From NCBI GenBank assembly GCA_000149265.1, contig CH003327.1, positions 62,001 through 126,000 on the forward strand: a stretch of 64,000 bases of DNA, in the 5' to 3' direction. Shown here piece by piece: positions 55,080 to 64,000 of the stretch. Under the pieces are notes generated by a model. The model saw only the letters and a list, made by a program, of their open reading frames with translations, searched no databases and was not told the DNA's origin. The first letter of the stretch is position 1; every line of letters starts with the position of its first letter. The DNA is from Ciona savignyi (lineage: Eukaryota > Chordata > Ascidiacea > Phlebobranchia > Cionidae). The translations under genes and the position numbers were made by a program.

Positions 55080-56557
55080 GCTGTCTGGGGAGACGTTTTT
55101 TTGGTTATGAACAGGATCTTTTATAGCGATTCGTATTGCAGAAAAAAATGCAAAACACAATTTATAAACACGAGAGTGTCAACCACGTATTTACCCACCA
55201 CTATCCGCAAAACACATTTATTATGCTAGGCCTATATATTCATGCGAGCAGAGTCCCTAACCACAATTTGCATTTTATGAACCGAGTATGTAGTTTATTT
55301 CTTCCATCATAAACGCATGGGCCACTTAGCTAAAATCCGATTTTATTATCCGTGTTCATGACAGAATAAATGTTATTGTCAGATATGTGCACGTCAGGTG
55401 CATGTTATCCAACATTCCAGAAAGTTTTTACCGGACTGTCATACTTTTGTTTCTGCAAGCATAAACGCATGGGTCCCATAGTTATCAAACCAAACTTATT
55501 TTCCATATGAAATTAAATAAATTAATCGTGGTATATTGACGAACATTTTACCAATTTGTCAAGCGCAATAGTGAAATAAAGGTAATTTCCCAATACAGAC
55601 CGATTGACTATTTCATGACTTCGGGGAATTACCCTGGGTTTAGTACATACAATTTTGTTCTTACATATCTGGGTCATGTTATCTATCTATTCTTAAAGTT
55701 TAAAACCTATTTCATAATTTTTTTATTTCCGTAGGTATTTTATTTCTTTTTTTCTAATTTTTACAGCGGCGGCTACCGCACTAACATTTACCAAATCTGA
55801 TTAAAATTGCAGCAGCTGTTATAGCGCTATGCTCAAATTAGCTATTTTTTTAAATATACCGTTTTGGTTTTTAGAGTCTTAAGGGAATCCCCTAGAAATT
55901 ATCAACCAACATTTTGGTTTCTGCATATCTAGACCATGTTGTCTAAAAATGACAAAAATTCATTACGATTACATTTTTTGGTAGGTGTCGGGGCGACATG
56001 CCATGTTTGTCGAGCGTTAAACAAAAAAAAGGGGAAAACGGACACAAACAATAGCCTACGTGTCCCATTTTTCCAAATGGGACCCATAAATAGTGTCAAC
56101 TACGTGGCAACCACCATTATTTTAAAACCCGTGTTGAGTGCCGACTATATGTTTCTTCATGCAGAAACGACCAGGTTTCCTGGTTATCTAATATTTCTTG
56201 GTGTGTATTTTTCAAACTGTATGACGTTCGTTTATGCAAGAAGAAGCTCAAAATTTCCAAATTACCAAATTAACCAATTATCTTTATACTATTCACTCGG
56301 TTAAAACATTTTTTAACATTAAGCGTATAAAAGATTAATTCGCGTTTGATTTGGGGTTTGGGAATTGATTTTTTATTGGGTTACAACAAAATATACACCA
56401 CTACATATTCATTACTTAACAGCTTTTATCTATAAAATTGTGACGTCGATTGGATATTTTCTTCCAGGTAATATGATGTGTCTTTTACGAGGAAATAGTG
56501 GATGTGTAAAAAATCTTATCCAGTGTATAAAATACAAATTGTGGTTAGGGACCCTGC

Positions 56558-56560
<3 letters not shown>
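55080..56560 (-). repeat. Inverted copy of the 23.6-kb complex element
   Basis: Reverse-complement blocks of 23.6-25.5 kb appear in mirrored order: 'gagtgtcaaccacgt' (55165), 'aaacgcatgggtcccatag' (55464), 'accctgggtttagtacat' (55630), 'tctagaccatgttgtctaa' (55928), and 'cccatttttccaaatgggac' (56065). Only about one array monomer is present here instead of five. A 122-codon plus-strand frame (55936-56304) lies inside it and shows no protein family. Confidence 0.75.

Positions 56561-56561
<1 letters not shown>

Positions 56562-56595
<34 letters not shown>
56562..56595. repeat. (TA)n microsatellite, left of TIR element
   Basis: Pure AT/TA repeat that borders the TIR element. A matching TA repeat borders the other end (57553-57583). 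Confidence 0.9.
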
Positions 56596-56598
<3 letters not shown>

Positions 56599-57549
56599 GA
56601 AGAGTGGGTAAAATGGGCCCTTTAGTTGCAAATCGGATATTTTACTGATATAAAGCCCGCTGGAGTTAAGTTTTTCGTGTGGTGTCACCTAATACCAAAG
56701 TCCTCACACATAACATGTTAACTTTCTAATAATTTTTGTTAAATATATTTTATCAACAAAGAAAAATATTTCGTTAGTGGCCCATTTTAGACAAGGGTGC
56801 AGTCTAAAATGGGCCCCGGCCCGTTTTCGATATTAACATTTCGCTAGATAACAATATCAATATTCGCTTGATCGCTTCCCATATAAACAATGTTATTACT
56901 TTTCTTTTTATGATGTAGTTTGTTTTTTTTAATTTAACACTTTGAATTACAGCAATTACTTTTTATTTAATACCCAGTTACTAGTATACTAATGCAATAA
57001 CACCTTGCTACTTTAGTGGAAGCATAACTATCAATTCATGTTATTAATAGCATTTAGAAAACCCGTTTAGTTTATTGTGAAACACATAATATGACTGTTA
57101 GTGCTAAGTCTAGCCCTTTAGTACTGTTAATGCTAAGTCTAGCCCCGTTAGTTACCAAATGAACATAGGGGGCCCATATTAGACAGGTGCCAACATACGA
57201 CTTAAAATCTCTATAAAAAATTCTTTAAAAAAGAAGTTTTATTACTACCAGTAAAAGTAGGTCTAGGCTATATAGTTCTATTTAACTACAGTAAAAGTTA
57301 TTTTATCATTTGATCTTTTCTATTATATATTAGCAGAAAACAAAAATTGCAAATTTAGATTCAGACCTTCTCAAACCGAAATAACTACAGAAAACATTGA
57401 GTTTGGTGATTTCACGCTCAAACTTCGGTTTAGAGATTCCATAAGTTGATATACTGACACTGGTTCTTGCAGAAAATTTTATTCTTCAAAATATATTGAA
57501 AATTGGATGGGGCCCATTTTACCCACGTGGCCCATTTTACCCACTTTTC

Positions 57550-57552
<3 letters not shown>
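56596..57552. mobile_element. 957-bp non-autonomous DNA transposon with TIRs in TA repeats
   Basis: The left end reads 'ggggaagagtgggtaaaatg' and then 'ggccc'. The right end, reverse-complemented, reads 'ggggaaaagtgggtaaaatg' and 'ggcc', one mismatch in 24. The right end repeats its 'gtgggtaaaatgggcc' block twice. Internal palindromic 'cccattttaga...tctaaaatggg' blocks occur at 56780-56820 and again partly at 57168. It contains no ORF of note. The TA on both sides fits a TA target site. Confidence 0.8.
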
Positions 57553-57583
<31 letters not shown>

Positions 57584-57587
<4 letters not shown>

Positions 57588-58425
57588 TATTTAAAGACAA
57601 ACTATAGTTTTAGTGTCATCAAGAAATGCATTTTAATCTGTTAAAGACGTTCAGTTTAGATTTTGGGAAGTCCCCAAGTTTAGTAACGTTAGCCTACTAG
57701 ACCCGTGGTTATTGATACTTTTTTTTACAAATAGCATTGCATTCCTATTATACGCCTCGAAAGGAATTTTTTCTAATAAAATAATTGTCAAGACTCTAAA
57801 TTGTGGACAGTTTTCTTATTTGTGAGTTGTGCGGGTTTTCTTTTACAAATTTCTTTACTTGTACCAAAATATATTTCACAATAGCCAGCTAACCAACTGC
57901 TTTTGCATAGCTGAATAATAATTTAGTAATCAGTAAATACGTGATGTCCGTAGACGAATCAGTAGACAAATAGAAAGAAAAAACGAGGTTCCTGCAATTA
58001 TTTACAGATATTACAATAATAATCTGTATTTTGTCATTGCATATAAAAAAACAATAAACAGAAAGTAAAGTAAAAGTAAACCTTTTTTTGATTTACAGAA
58101 AATTATTAATTATAGCTAAGAAACAGAAAATAAGGTCAAACGATAACATATTCACAATGACGTTAAATGAAGAAAATTAGATAGCTAATTCGAAATTAAC
58201 AATCAAACCAAAAGAATGCATAAGAGAGCGATATATATTTAGTGAAATATAACTTGGAACCAAAATCCCAATAACACACTGATGTTCATGTGTTTTAGAC
58301 CTTAACCCCCATCGAAAATAAACACTATTTGTTTTCAAATTTTAAGTAAGAGCGGGCAACTATATGCATGCTGTTGCCTGACAACCTTTGTATTATACCA
58401 ATAAAAATACAGGAGATCATGACCG
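57584..58425. other. Intergenic, nothing recognised
   Basis: AT-rich sequence without supported genes. Confidence 0.4.
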
Positions 58426-58690
58426 ACCGGTTAGTCTGGTGGTATAGTGCCATGCCTTTCAACCGAATGGTTGCAGGTACGAAACTGGTCGCTAGCAAGT
58501 CGGTTGTGTCCTTGGGCAAGACACTTTACGAACATTGCCTGAACCCAGTGGATTAATGGGTTCTACCAAATTGAAGGAATGTGTCTTTCATATACAACAC
58601 ACTGCAATAGCTCTGGTAACCTGACGGTGGGCGCGAGGTAATCTGACGATTGCCCGTGTAACATGAATATCCTATCCTATCCTATCCTAC
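58426..58690 (+). repeat. SINE family A with ATCCT tail
   Basis: tRNA-like head 'ccggttagtctggtggtata', then the body, lacking the 'ttaacccccttggttttccc' segment near the 3' end. It ends in four 'tatcc' units. Confidence 0.85.
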
Positions 58691-58870
58691 TGACTTCAAC
58701 CAAAATATAGTTATATTAACTAATACCATGACATTTTGGAAATACTTCGTTGCCGCTAACATAAAAAAACGTAGTTAAAAAGACAACACCAAAAAAATAT
58801 AGTTTTGATATTTGCACCTAAATTAATACAAATATTTCATTAAATTGGAAAAGTATGAGATAATTGTATA

Positions 58871-61800
58871 CTATGTAAAGCTATTTCCCGTAGCTGCGTT
58901 GTAAGACGGCGGAGGAGGATCGTTTTCAGTTACAGATTTGTCTAAATTTGAGGATGTATTGACTGTTGAGTAATGTGGTGGTCTCGTATCTCCATTCAAC
59001 GTCATAATTGCGTCATATTCAGGTGGGTTTGGATCAAAAGACATTGGAATCAGTGATCCCACAGGCTGCAAAGAAGTCTGTTCTTGTAGTGGCTGCTGTT
59101 CGTTTCTCGTTTCGTTATTTGTTGGAACTGCTGAAAAGAAGCTGTAATGAATCACAGAACCTAAATAAGTTAATGTGATATTTTAAAGCGGTTAAATTGT
59201 AAAGTTATGCCAGTATGTAGGCATGTTTGTGCGACCGGTTAGCCTGACGGTTAAGTGCGTCGCCTTTCAATCGAAAGGTTGCAGGTGCGAAGCTGGTCGC
59301 TAGCTAGTCGGTTGTGTCCCTGGGCAAGGCACTTTACTAACATTGCCTGAACCCAGCGGATTAATAAGTTCTACTAAATTGAAGAAACGTGTGAATCATA
59401 CACAACCACACTACAATAGCTCCGGTAAGCCGACGGTGGGCGCGAGGTGATCTGACGATTGCCCGTGTGTTAACCCCCTTGGTTTTCCCATTCACGGGGA
59501 TAAACATGATTATCCTATATCCTATCCTATCCTATAAGAGTTAGATAACAAGAAAAACCCAATAGTGATCACGAAGGAAATTGTTAGATATTACTAATTG
59601 CATACCGTTTGGTTACTGGTTCTTTTGCAGTGTAATAATATACATATGATTAAACGTTTTCATCATGTGACTATTTGGTTCGATCCTACAATCATGTGGC
59701 TGACCGTACTTACCGACGCTTTTAATCATTGGACTAATCGACCGAAGCCGTTGTTTTCGACATTTCGATTAAATCTGACACAAAACTGTAAAACTACACT
59801 ACTTTAACACATCTCTGTTTAAAGTTGGCAAACAAATCAATTAACTTTGTATACCAATTGAAGCGACGGGTCTTCTTTGGGCAGTAGCGCGATTGTTTTT
59901 CGTCCTACATATAGACAACAGAATGATGGTGCCCACAATTCCAAAACCCCACCAGTATTGAAATCCGTCACCAACTGAGCTAAATAAAAAAACACAATTA
60001 TAAAAAAAAAGTTGCAAAATTTAACCAAGATTGGACAATTGGGTGAACTTTTCAACAACTGTAGTCATAGCCTGGTAGAGGTTAGAAACACGACAGTGGT
60101 TAAAACACGTTGTCCATTGTTAAACTACTACCTGCCCACAGTCGGTTTGAGCCGATTAGGCCTACTTCGGTTTAATCGTTTAAAAATAAGGTAGGTCGCC
60201 TACCTATCTTCTTTTCCCACTGTAGTTGTAGTTTTGCCTGTAGGAAAAGTGCTAAAATTTTGATATGGTGTTGAATTATATACAGCCATAAATTAATTTC
60301 TACTGCCTGGGGAATTGGATAATGTACTTTTTCATAAATCACTATAGATTGCTAATCGTTTGCTTTCACACACATAGTTTAACCATCTGCTACATCAAAT
60401 ATGGGTTATTGCGACATTAGCGTCCTGCTTTCCATCTATTTACTTGTAAAAACAACGCCAAAATTGAATACGTATACGCACAACGCACGCATATGTAGGC
60501 TACCATACAAAGGAACAAGTCCACAATTCATTTTATTCTTTGCAAACTTTAAGTTTCGCATAGTTTAATGTAAACTGACTTTGACTATCCAATTAACAGT
60601 CGTTTCTAATTTGTTAAAGAATTGTCTAATTCAGATAAATTGTCTAATTTGTCCCTTTAATTATTCCTTATGTTGACGTCCATATTTTAGCGTTTAAATG
60701 GATTACCACTTTTACTGGTACCCATTTAAGATTGCCTGAAAACAAAAACTCAAAATAGCGTTCGTGACTGTACCTTACAAAGAATTAGAATAATACTATT
60801 ATCACCTCTCGAAAACCGTTGATCAGGCTTATACACAGCCTATATTACTAAGCTGATATGTGATGTCATATATATGCCTACATTACATAATAATGTGGGC
60901 TGCAGTTAAAATGTGACGCACATAAATCATGCCCGTGTATTACGTAACAGCATTACCCACGTCATGGGAGTGGTGTCTCTCTAAAAACACTGCTGTGGTT
61001 GCCATATCACGTTTTGTGACTGCATCATTTTTATGTAACCATACCGTTGAGCTTGTATTATGGTGGCGCTGATTTTTTTAATTGATCTGTAATTGTCTCC
61101 ACCCTTTTGTTCTCAGTGTATTAGGCCTAGGTAGCAAGTAGTTGAGCAAAGCGCATAGTTCGACAACATATAGGAGGCGTTCAACCAATTATTCTCCCTA
61201 TCTCTCCAATGCAAACTGACCTCACAAAAACGGCTGTCACTCAAAATCCTGACATAGGAAGTCTTAGATTTTTTCACAATTTAAAATTGAAGCTTGGGTC
61301 TGCAACCTTAACTCAAAACCCTACAAAATTTTGTTTAAAAATTTTAAGCCCATACCCCTATGTACATCGGCAACTTTTTCCCAACAAAACAGCTAGCAGA
61401 TGCACAATCAACACCTTTATTTCACAAAGCACTGCTCCATGATTACAAAACTTTACAGCTAAACGAGAACACCGGCGCGCAGCCTACCACATGCTGCTTT
61501 CAACCAAACAAACGTTGGGAAATCACCACCATTGTTACTCAGCAAATCACTCTTTAAAAACAATGACTCATGGAGGGTACCACTCGTCACACCCTGCCGT
61601 TCATAGAGGTCTTAATTGGTTATACGCCATCTATACCAACCCTGCAACCATCAAATCCATAAACTTCACACCAGTACACCCATGTAATGCGTTTCTGAAA
61701 TATTCGAAATGTGCTGAAAAGCCTAATAAACTAATCAAATTTACAATGATGGGTGTATTATTTACATTAACCGCAACTTAAGTTTCCAACATACGGACGG

Positions 61801-63765
61801 CCCGGAGATTTCGATTAAATTTACTAAAAGAATGCATAGTCGATCTATCTTTAAAGGTGGGTGGGACAACGGTCATTTGACAGCGTGGGTGTTCGACTAA
61901 GTTGCACCGTTTTATCGCTGACTGCAATATCGTGCCTGGAACTATAGATCACGTATAGCTAATTAATAGAGCTTCCTGTCTGACCGGATCTAACGAGTGG
62001 TACAGTCTTAGTCATAATATTTAAATAAGTTTTTTGAGTAACAGTGGTTGTTATTCCTCAATGTTTGTTTGGCTGGAAGCAGCTTGTAGGAGGCCGCGCA
62101 TCAGTGCTCTCGTTTAACTGTGAAGTTTTTTTTAGTAAAGAAGACTTCCTGGAAATAAAGGTTTTGATTGTGCATCTCCTTGCTGTCAACTTGAAGCGTT
62201 TTGGGTTTAGGTTGCCGATCCAAGCTTTACTTTTAAATATAAAAAATGCTTTCTGTGCCAGGATTTTAGGGACAGCCCTTTTGTGAGGTCAGTTTGCATT
62301 GGTGAGATAAGGAAAACAATTGGTTCAACGCTTTCCGACGTGTTACAAACATTATATAGCAGCCACTTTGTGTCAGCAATCCGGTTTCGGTGCGAAGCGT
62401 GTGTTTTTACCTATGAGTAACGAAAGCCGTGCTTCATAACGCGTCAGATGGGTTAGTCTGGTGGTTTAGTGCGTCGCCTTTCAGCTGATACGAAACTGGT
62501 CGCTAGCTTGTCGGCTGTGTCATTGGGCAAGGCACATAACGGACATTGCCTTAACCCAGCGGATTAATGGGTTATACAAAAATGAAGGAACCTGTTAATC
62601 ATACGCAACACACTGCAATAGCTTCGGTAACCCGACGGTGGGCGCGAGGTAATCTGGCGATTGCTCGTATGTTAAACCCCTTGGTTTTCCCATTCACGGG
62701 GATAATCATGAATATCCTACCCATATCCCACCAACCTTTGAGCACACCACTAATTAAAAAACATCTGGAATGTTTGTTTGTATAAATTTTATTTTATTAA
62801 AAAAACTCTAAAAGCACAGTAATGTAACTTATCACGATATTGGACAATAGATCAAGCGAGAATATACTTAATAGAACTTGTGGTTATCTTTTCGCAGGGA
62901 AACACTTCGAGAGGTTTTGATGCTTCTGCGCAGCTCCGACAACCCACAGGTCGAATACATTGTGCGAGCCATCAAGAAGTGGGGGAAGGAGAACCGAGTA
63001 GCGCTCCAGTGAAGCCAGCCTGGTCCAATACTCGGTCGCGTTGTGCATACCTCAACTCGCGGCGTTCTTAAGATCTGCAGATGGAGAATTGTGCGAAAAC
63101 GTTTGTAAGTAAATGGGCAAGGATAGGATATATATGTTTATCAGGAAGGGGGGATGAAAATAAGACACATCAAGCGTCGAGCTGGTAACTGCTTTAATAC
63201 CACAAGATTTCGTCAGAAGCCTACCATTTAAGATATGATATTTATGCTTTAATTCCGTGAATGGGAAAACGAAAGATGCATTATCATAGGGAGAATTGTC
63301 AAATTTTCTTGTACCAGTCGTCTGAAACAAATTTAGGTTGTTGTATATGACTGAGACGTTCAACGCAACCCATTATTTTCCTGACTTAAGGTCCTGTCCT
63401 TTAAGTGTCTTGCCAAAAGAAGCAACCGAAACTAGAAGAAAAGTAGATATTAAAAAGAGAAAAAAAGATGTCCGACTTTAAAACCCCAAAAAACAGAAAG
63501 TCACCTTGGTTCTTGTTCGGCTATGATCAGTTGAAACAAACCAACACAGGCACCAGCTTACCCTCCCACAATTTAGGTTTCGGGTCCAGTCTTTTTTAAC
63601 ACGTCAAACACTTTCGCTGAGATGTAAAACTCTCTCACCTGCAATAATAGACGTGATAATGATGAGAGTTGCGTTTTTCGTCTTAAAAAGAGTTGCGTTT
63701 TTCGTCAGAAAAAGGTAAAACAACGGTGACAAGCGATGTTTGAAGTCCGTGTTTATTACATTCAT
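58871..63765 (-). CDS. Single-pass membrane protein with three PPxY motifs (WBP1/VOPP1/Shisa-like)
   Basis: Exons on the minus strand: 63765-63639, 60237-60204, 59979-59855, 59130-58871. They join in phase to 181 codons and TAG. Exon 1 is inferred from its ATG, a hydrophobic run ('LIIITSIIA'), a strong donor CAG|GTGAGAG and matching phase. It is the least certain exon. Exons 2-3 give a short Thr-rich ectodomain and a transmembrane segment ('WWGFGIVGTIILLSIC') followed by basic residues. The cytosolic tail has three PY motifs, PPEY, PPHY and PPSY. Such tails recruit WW domains of NEDD4-type ubiquitin ligases, and the layout resembles WBP1, VOPP1 or Shisa-type proteins. No Cys-rich ectodomain was found, so an exon may be missing between 1 and 2, where the 3.4-kb intron holds a SINE and a fold-back element. 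Confidence 0.6.
59229..59540 (+). repeat. SINE family A, reference-quality copy
   Basis: Complete copy in the last intron of the PPxY gene. The tRNA-like head 'gttagcctgacggttaagtg' (A-box) is followed by 'ggttgcaggtgcgaagctgg' (B-box region). A ~220-base body and a tail of 'tatcc' units follow. The window holds about a dozen copies and fragments on both strands. Confidence 0.9.
61178..62335. mobile_element. ~1.16-kb fold-back element with long inverted repeats
   Basis: The arms are reverse complements over about 430 bases with moderate divergence. Left 'ccaatgcaaactgacctcac' faces right 'gtgaggtcagtttgcattgg'. Left 'gttcaaccaattattc' faces right 'aattggttcaacg'. Left 'gggtaccactcgt' faces right 'acgagtggtac'. 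The loop is about 61620-61950. It lies in intron 1 of the PPxY gene, has no plausible protein and is non-autonomous. Confidence 0.8.
62445..62740 (+). repeat. SINE family A
   Basis: Head 'gggttagtctggtggtttag' with a small deletion in the B-box region. The body and 'gataatcatgaatatccta' end are intact. Confidence 0.85.
62898..63012 (+). CDS. Orphan terminal exon, unknown protein
   Basis: After an acceptor CTTTTCGCAG the frame (starting with the last base of a split codon) reads 'ETLREVLMLLRSSDNPQVEY', then a basic helix 'IVRAIKKWGKENRVALQ' and TGA at 63010-63012. The amphipathic-helix pattern, codon choice and raised GC make it look like a real C-terminal exon. I found no upstream partner exons on the plus strand, and it lies inside intron 1 of the minus-strand PPxY gene. 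It may be a remnant carried by a rearrangement or the end of an interleaved gene. The family is not recognised. Confidence 0.4.
63230..63450 (-). repeat. Decayed SINE family A
   Basis: Minus strand. Keeps 'ttccgtgaatgggaaaac', 'gttgttgtatatgactgaga', 'acccatta' and 'agtgtcttgcc' blocks. The head is lost. Confidence 0.55.
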
Positions 63766-64000
63766 TTAGTTATTTCCATTTTCTTTTAAATGACATGTTT
63801 TAAGTACTCTTCGTTTTTCCGTTATGTCCTGTTCTTGTGCCGAGATTTGCTTCATTTGCCATTATTTAATACTGGAAAAAATAAATAAACAAAACTAAAA
63901 CCTAAATTCTCAGCAACAATGGCTATAGTGTAACTGGTATTTAAAAGATAGATAACTGAGCTTGGCTTAACAATCATACTGGAGTTAAACAAAACAAACA
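63766..64000. other. Upstream flank of PPxY gene
   Basis: AT-rich, with no promoter motif recognised. The promoter of the minus-strand PPxY gene should lie here or beyond the window. Confidence 0.3.

Noticed and set aside
55936..56304. 122-codon plus-strand ORF
   Set aside because: It lies wholly within the inverted copy of the complex repeat, has no family resemblance, and the corresponding frame is not kept in the other copy.
59229..59300. Possible tRNA gene
   Set aside because: The A- and B-box-like head belongs to SINE family A. The cloverleaf is imperfect and the same head occurs in several dispersed copies with the same body.
62044..62286. 80-codon plus-strand ORF
   Set aside because: It lies in the right arm of the fold-back element, and the other arm gives unrelated frames.

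Overview
The window is intron-rich, AT-rich animal DNA (GT-AG introns, AATAAA signals, CCAAT boxes, tRNA-derived SINEs). The compact genes, the short introns, the protein set and the style of interspersed repeats suggest a tunicate, most likely Ciona. That species call is inference from gene content, not from a database match.

Left part (1-28.98 kb). An intronless kinesin light chain gene lies on the minus strand (3.3-5.2 kb). It is head-to-head with a plus-strand gene of about 25 exons that I identify as SAP130, the Sin3A-associated subunit (7.5-16.2 kb). The region between them carries a perfect CRE (TGACGTCA) and two CCAAT boxes and looks like a shared promoter. A second plus-strand gene of 8 exons (17.9-22.6 kb) is a SCHIP1 (schwannomin-interacting protein 1) homologue. 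An intronless BTB-BACK-Kelch gene lies on the minus strand at 27.3-29.0 kb.

Middle part (29-40.3 kb). This is a gene-poor, repeat-rich stretch. It holds an RPS4 processed-pseudogene fragment, two direct copies of a ~750-bp interspersed element (one split by a small MITE whose empty site is visible in the other copy), two tRNA-derived SINE families, tandem repeats and a degenerate LINE-like fragment. It also holds one unusual Ala/Gly-rich ORF (33.8-34.8 kb) with a frame break that I cannot assign to a family.

Right part (40.3-64 kb). A 15-exon organic-anion transporter (SLCO/OATP) gene on the minus strand covers 40.3-54.3 kb; the predicted exons join in phase to about 754 codons. Further right are an inverted copy of a complex element also present at 23.6-25.5 kb, a 957-bp TIR element sitting in TA repeats, and a small minus-strand gene for a single-pass membrane protein with three PPxY motifs (58.9-63.8 kb). 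The large first intron of that gene contains a ~1.16-kb fold-back element, a SINE, and an orphan terminal exon on the opposite strand.

Two 100-N gaps (10035-10134 and 29931-30030) are standard placeholders. Their flanks repeat each other, so the true gap may be near zero. The genes belong to unrelated cell-biological systems (axonal transport, chromatin repression, cytoskeletal adaptor, ubiquitin-ligase adaptor, membrane transport). I see no functional cluster apart from the shared KLC/SAP130 promoter. Exon borders were read by eye from splice consensus, reading phase and family similarity, without transcript data.
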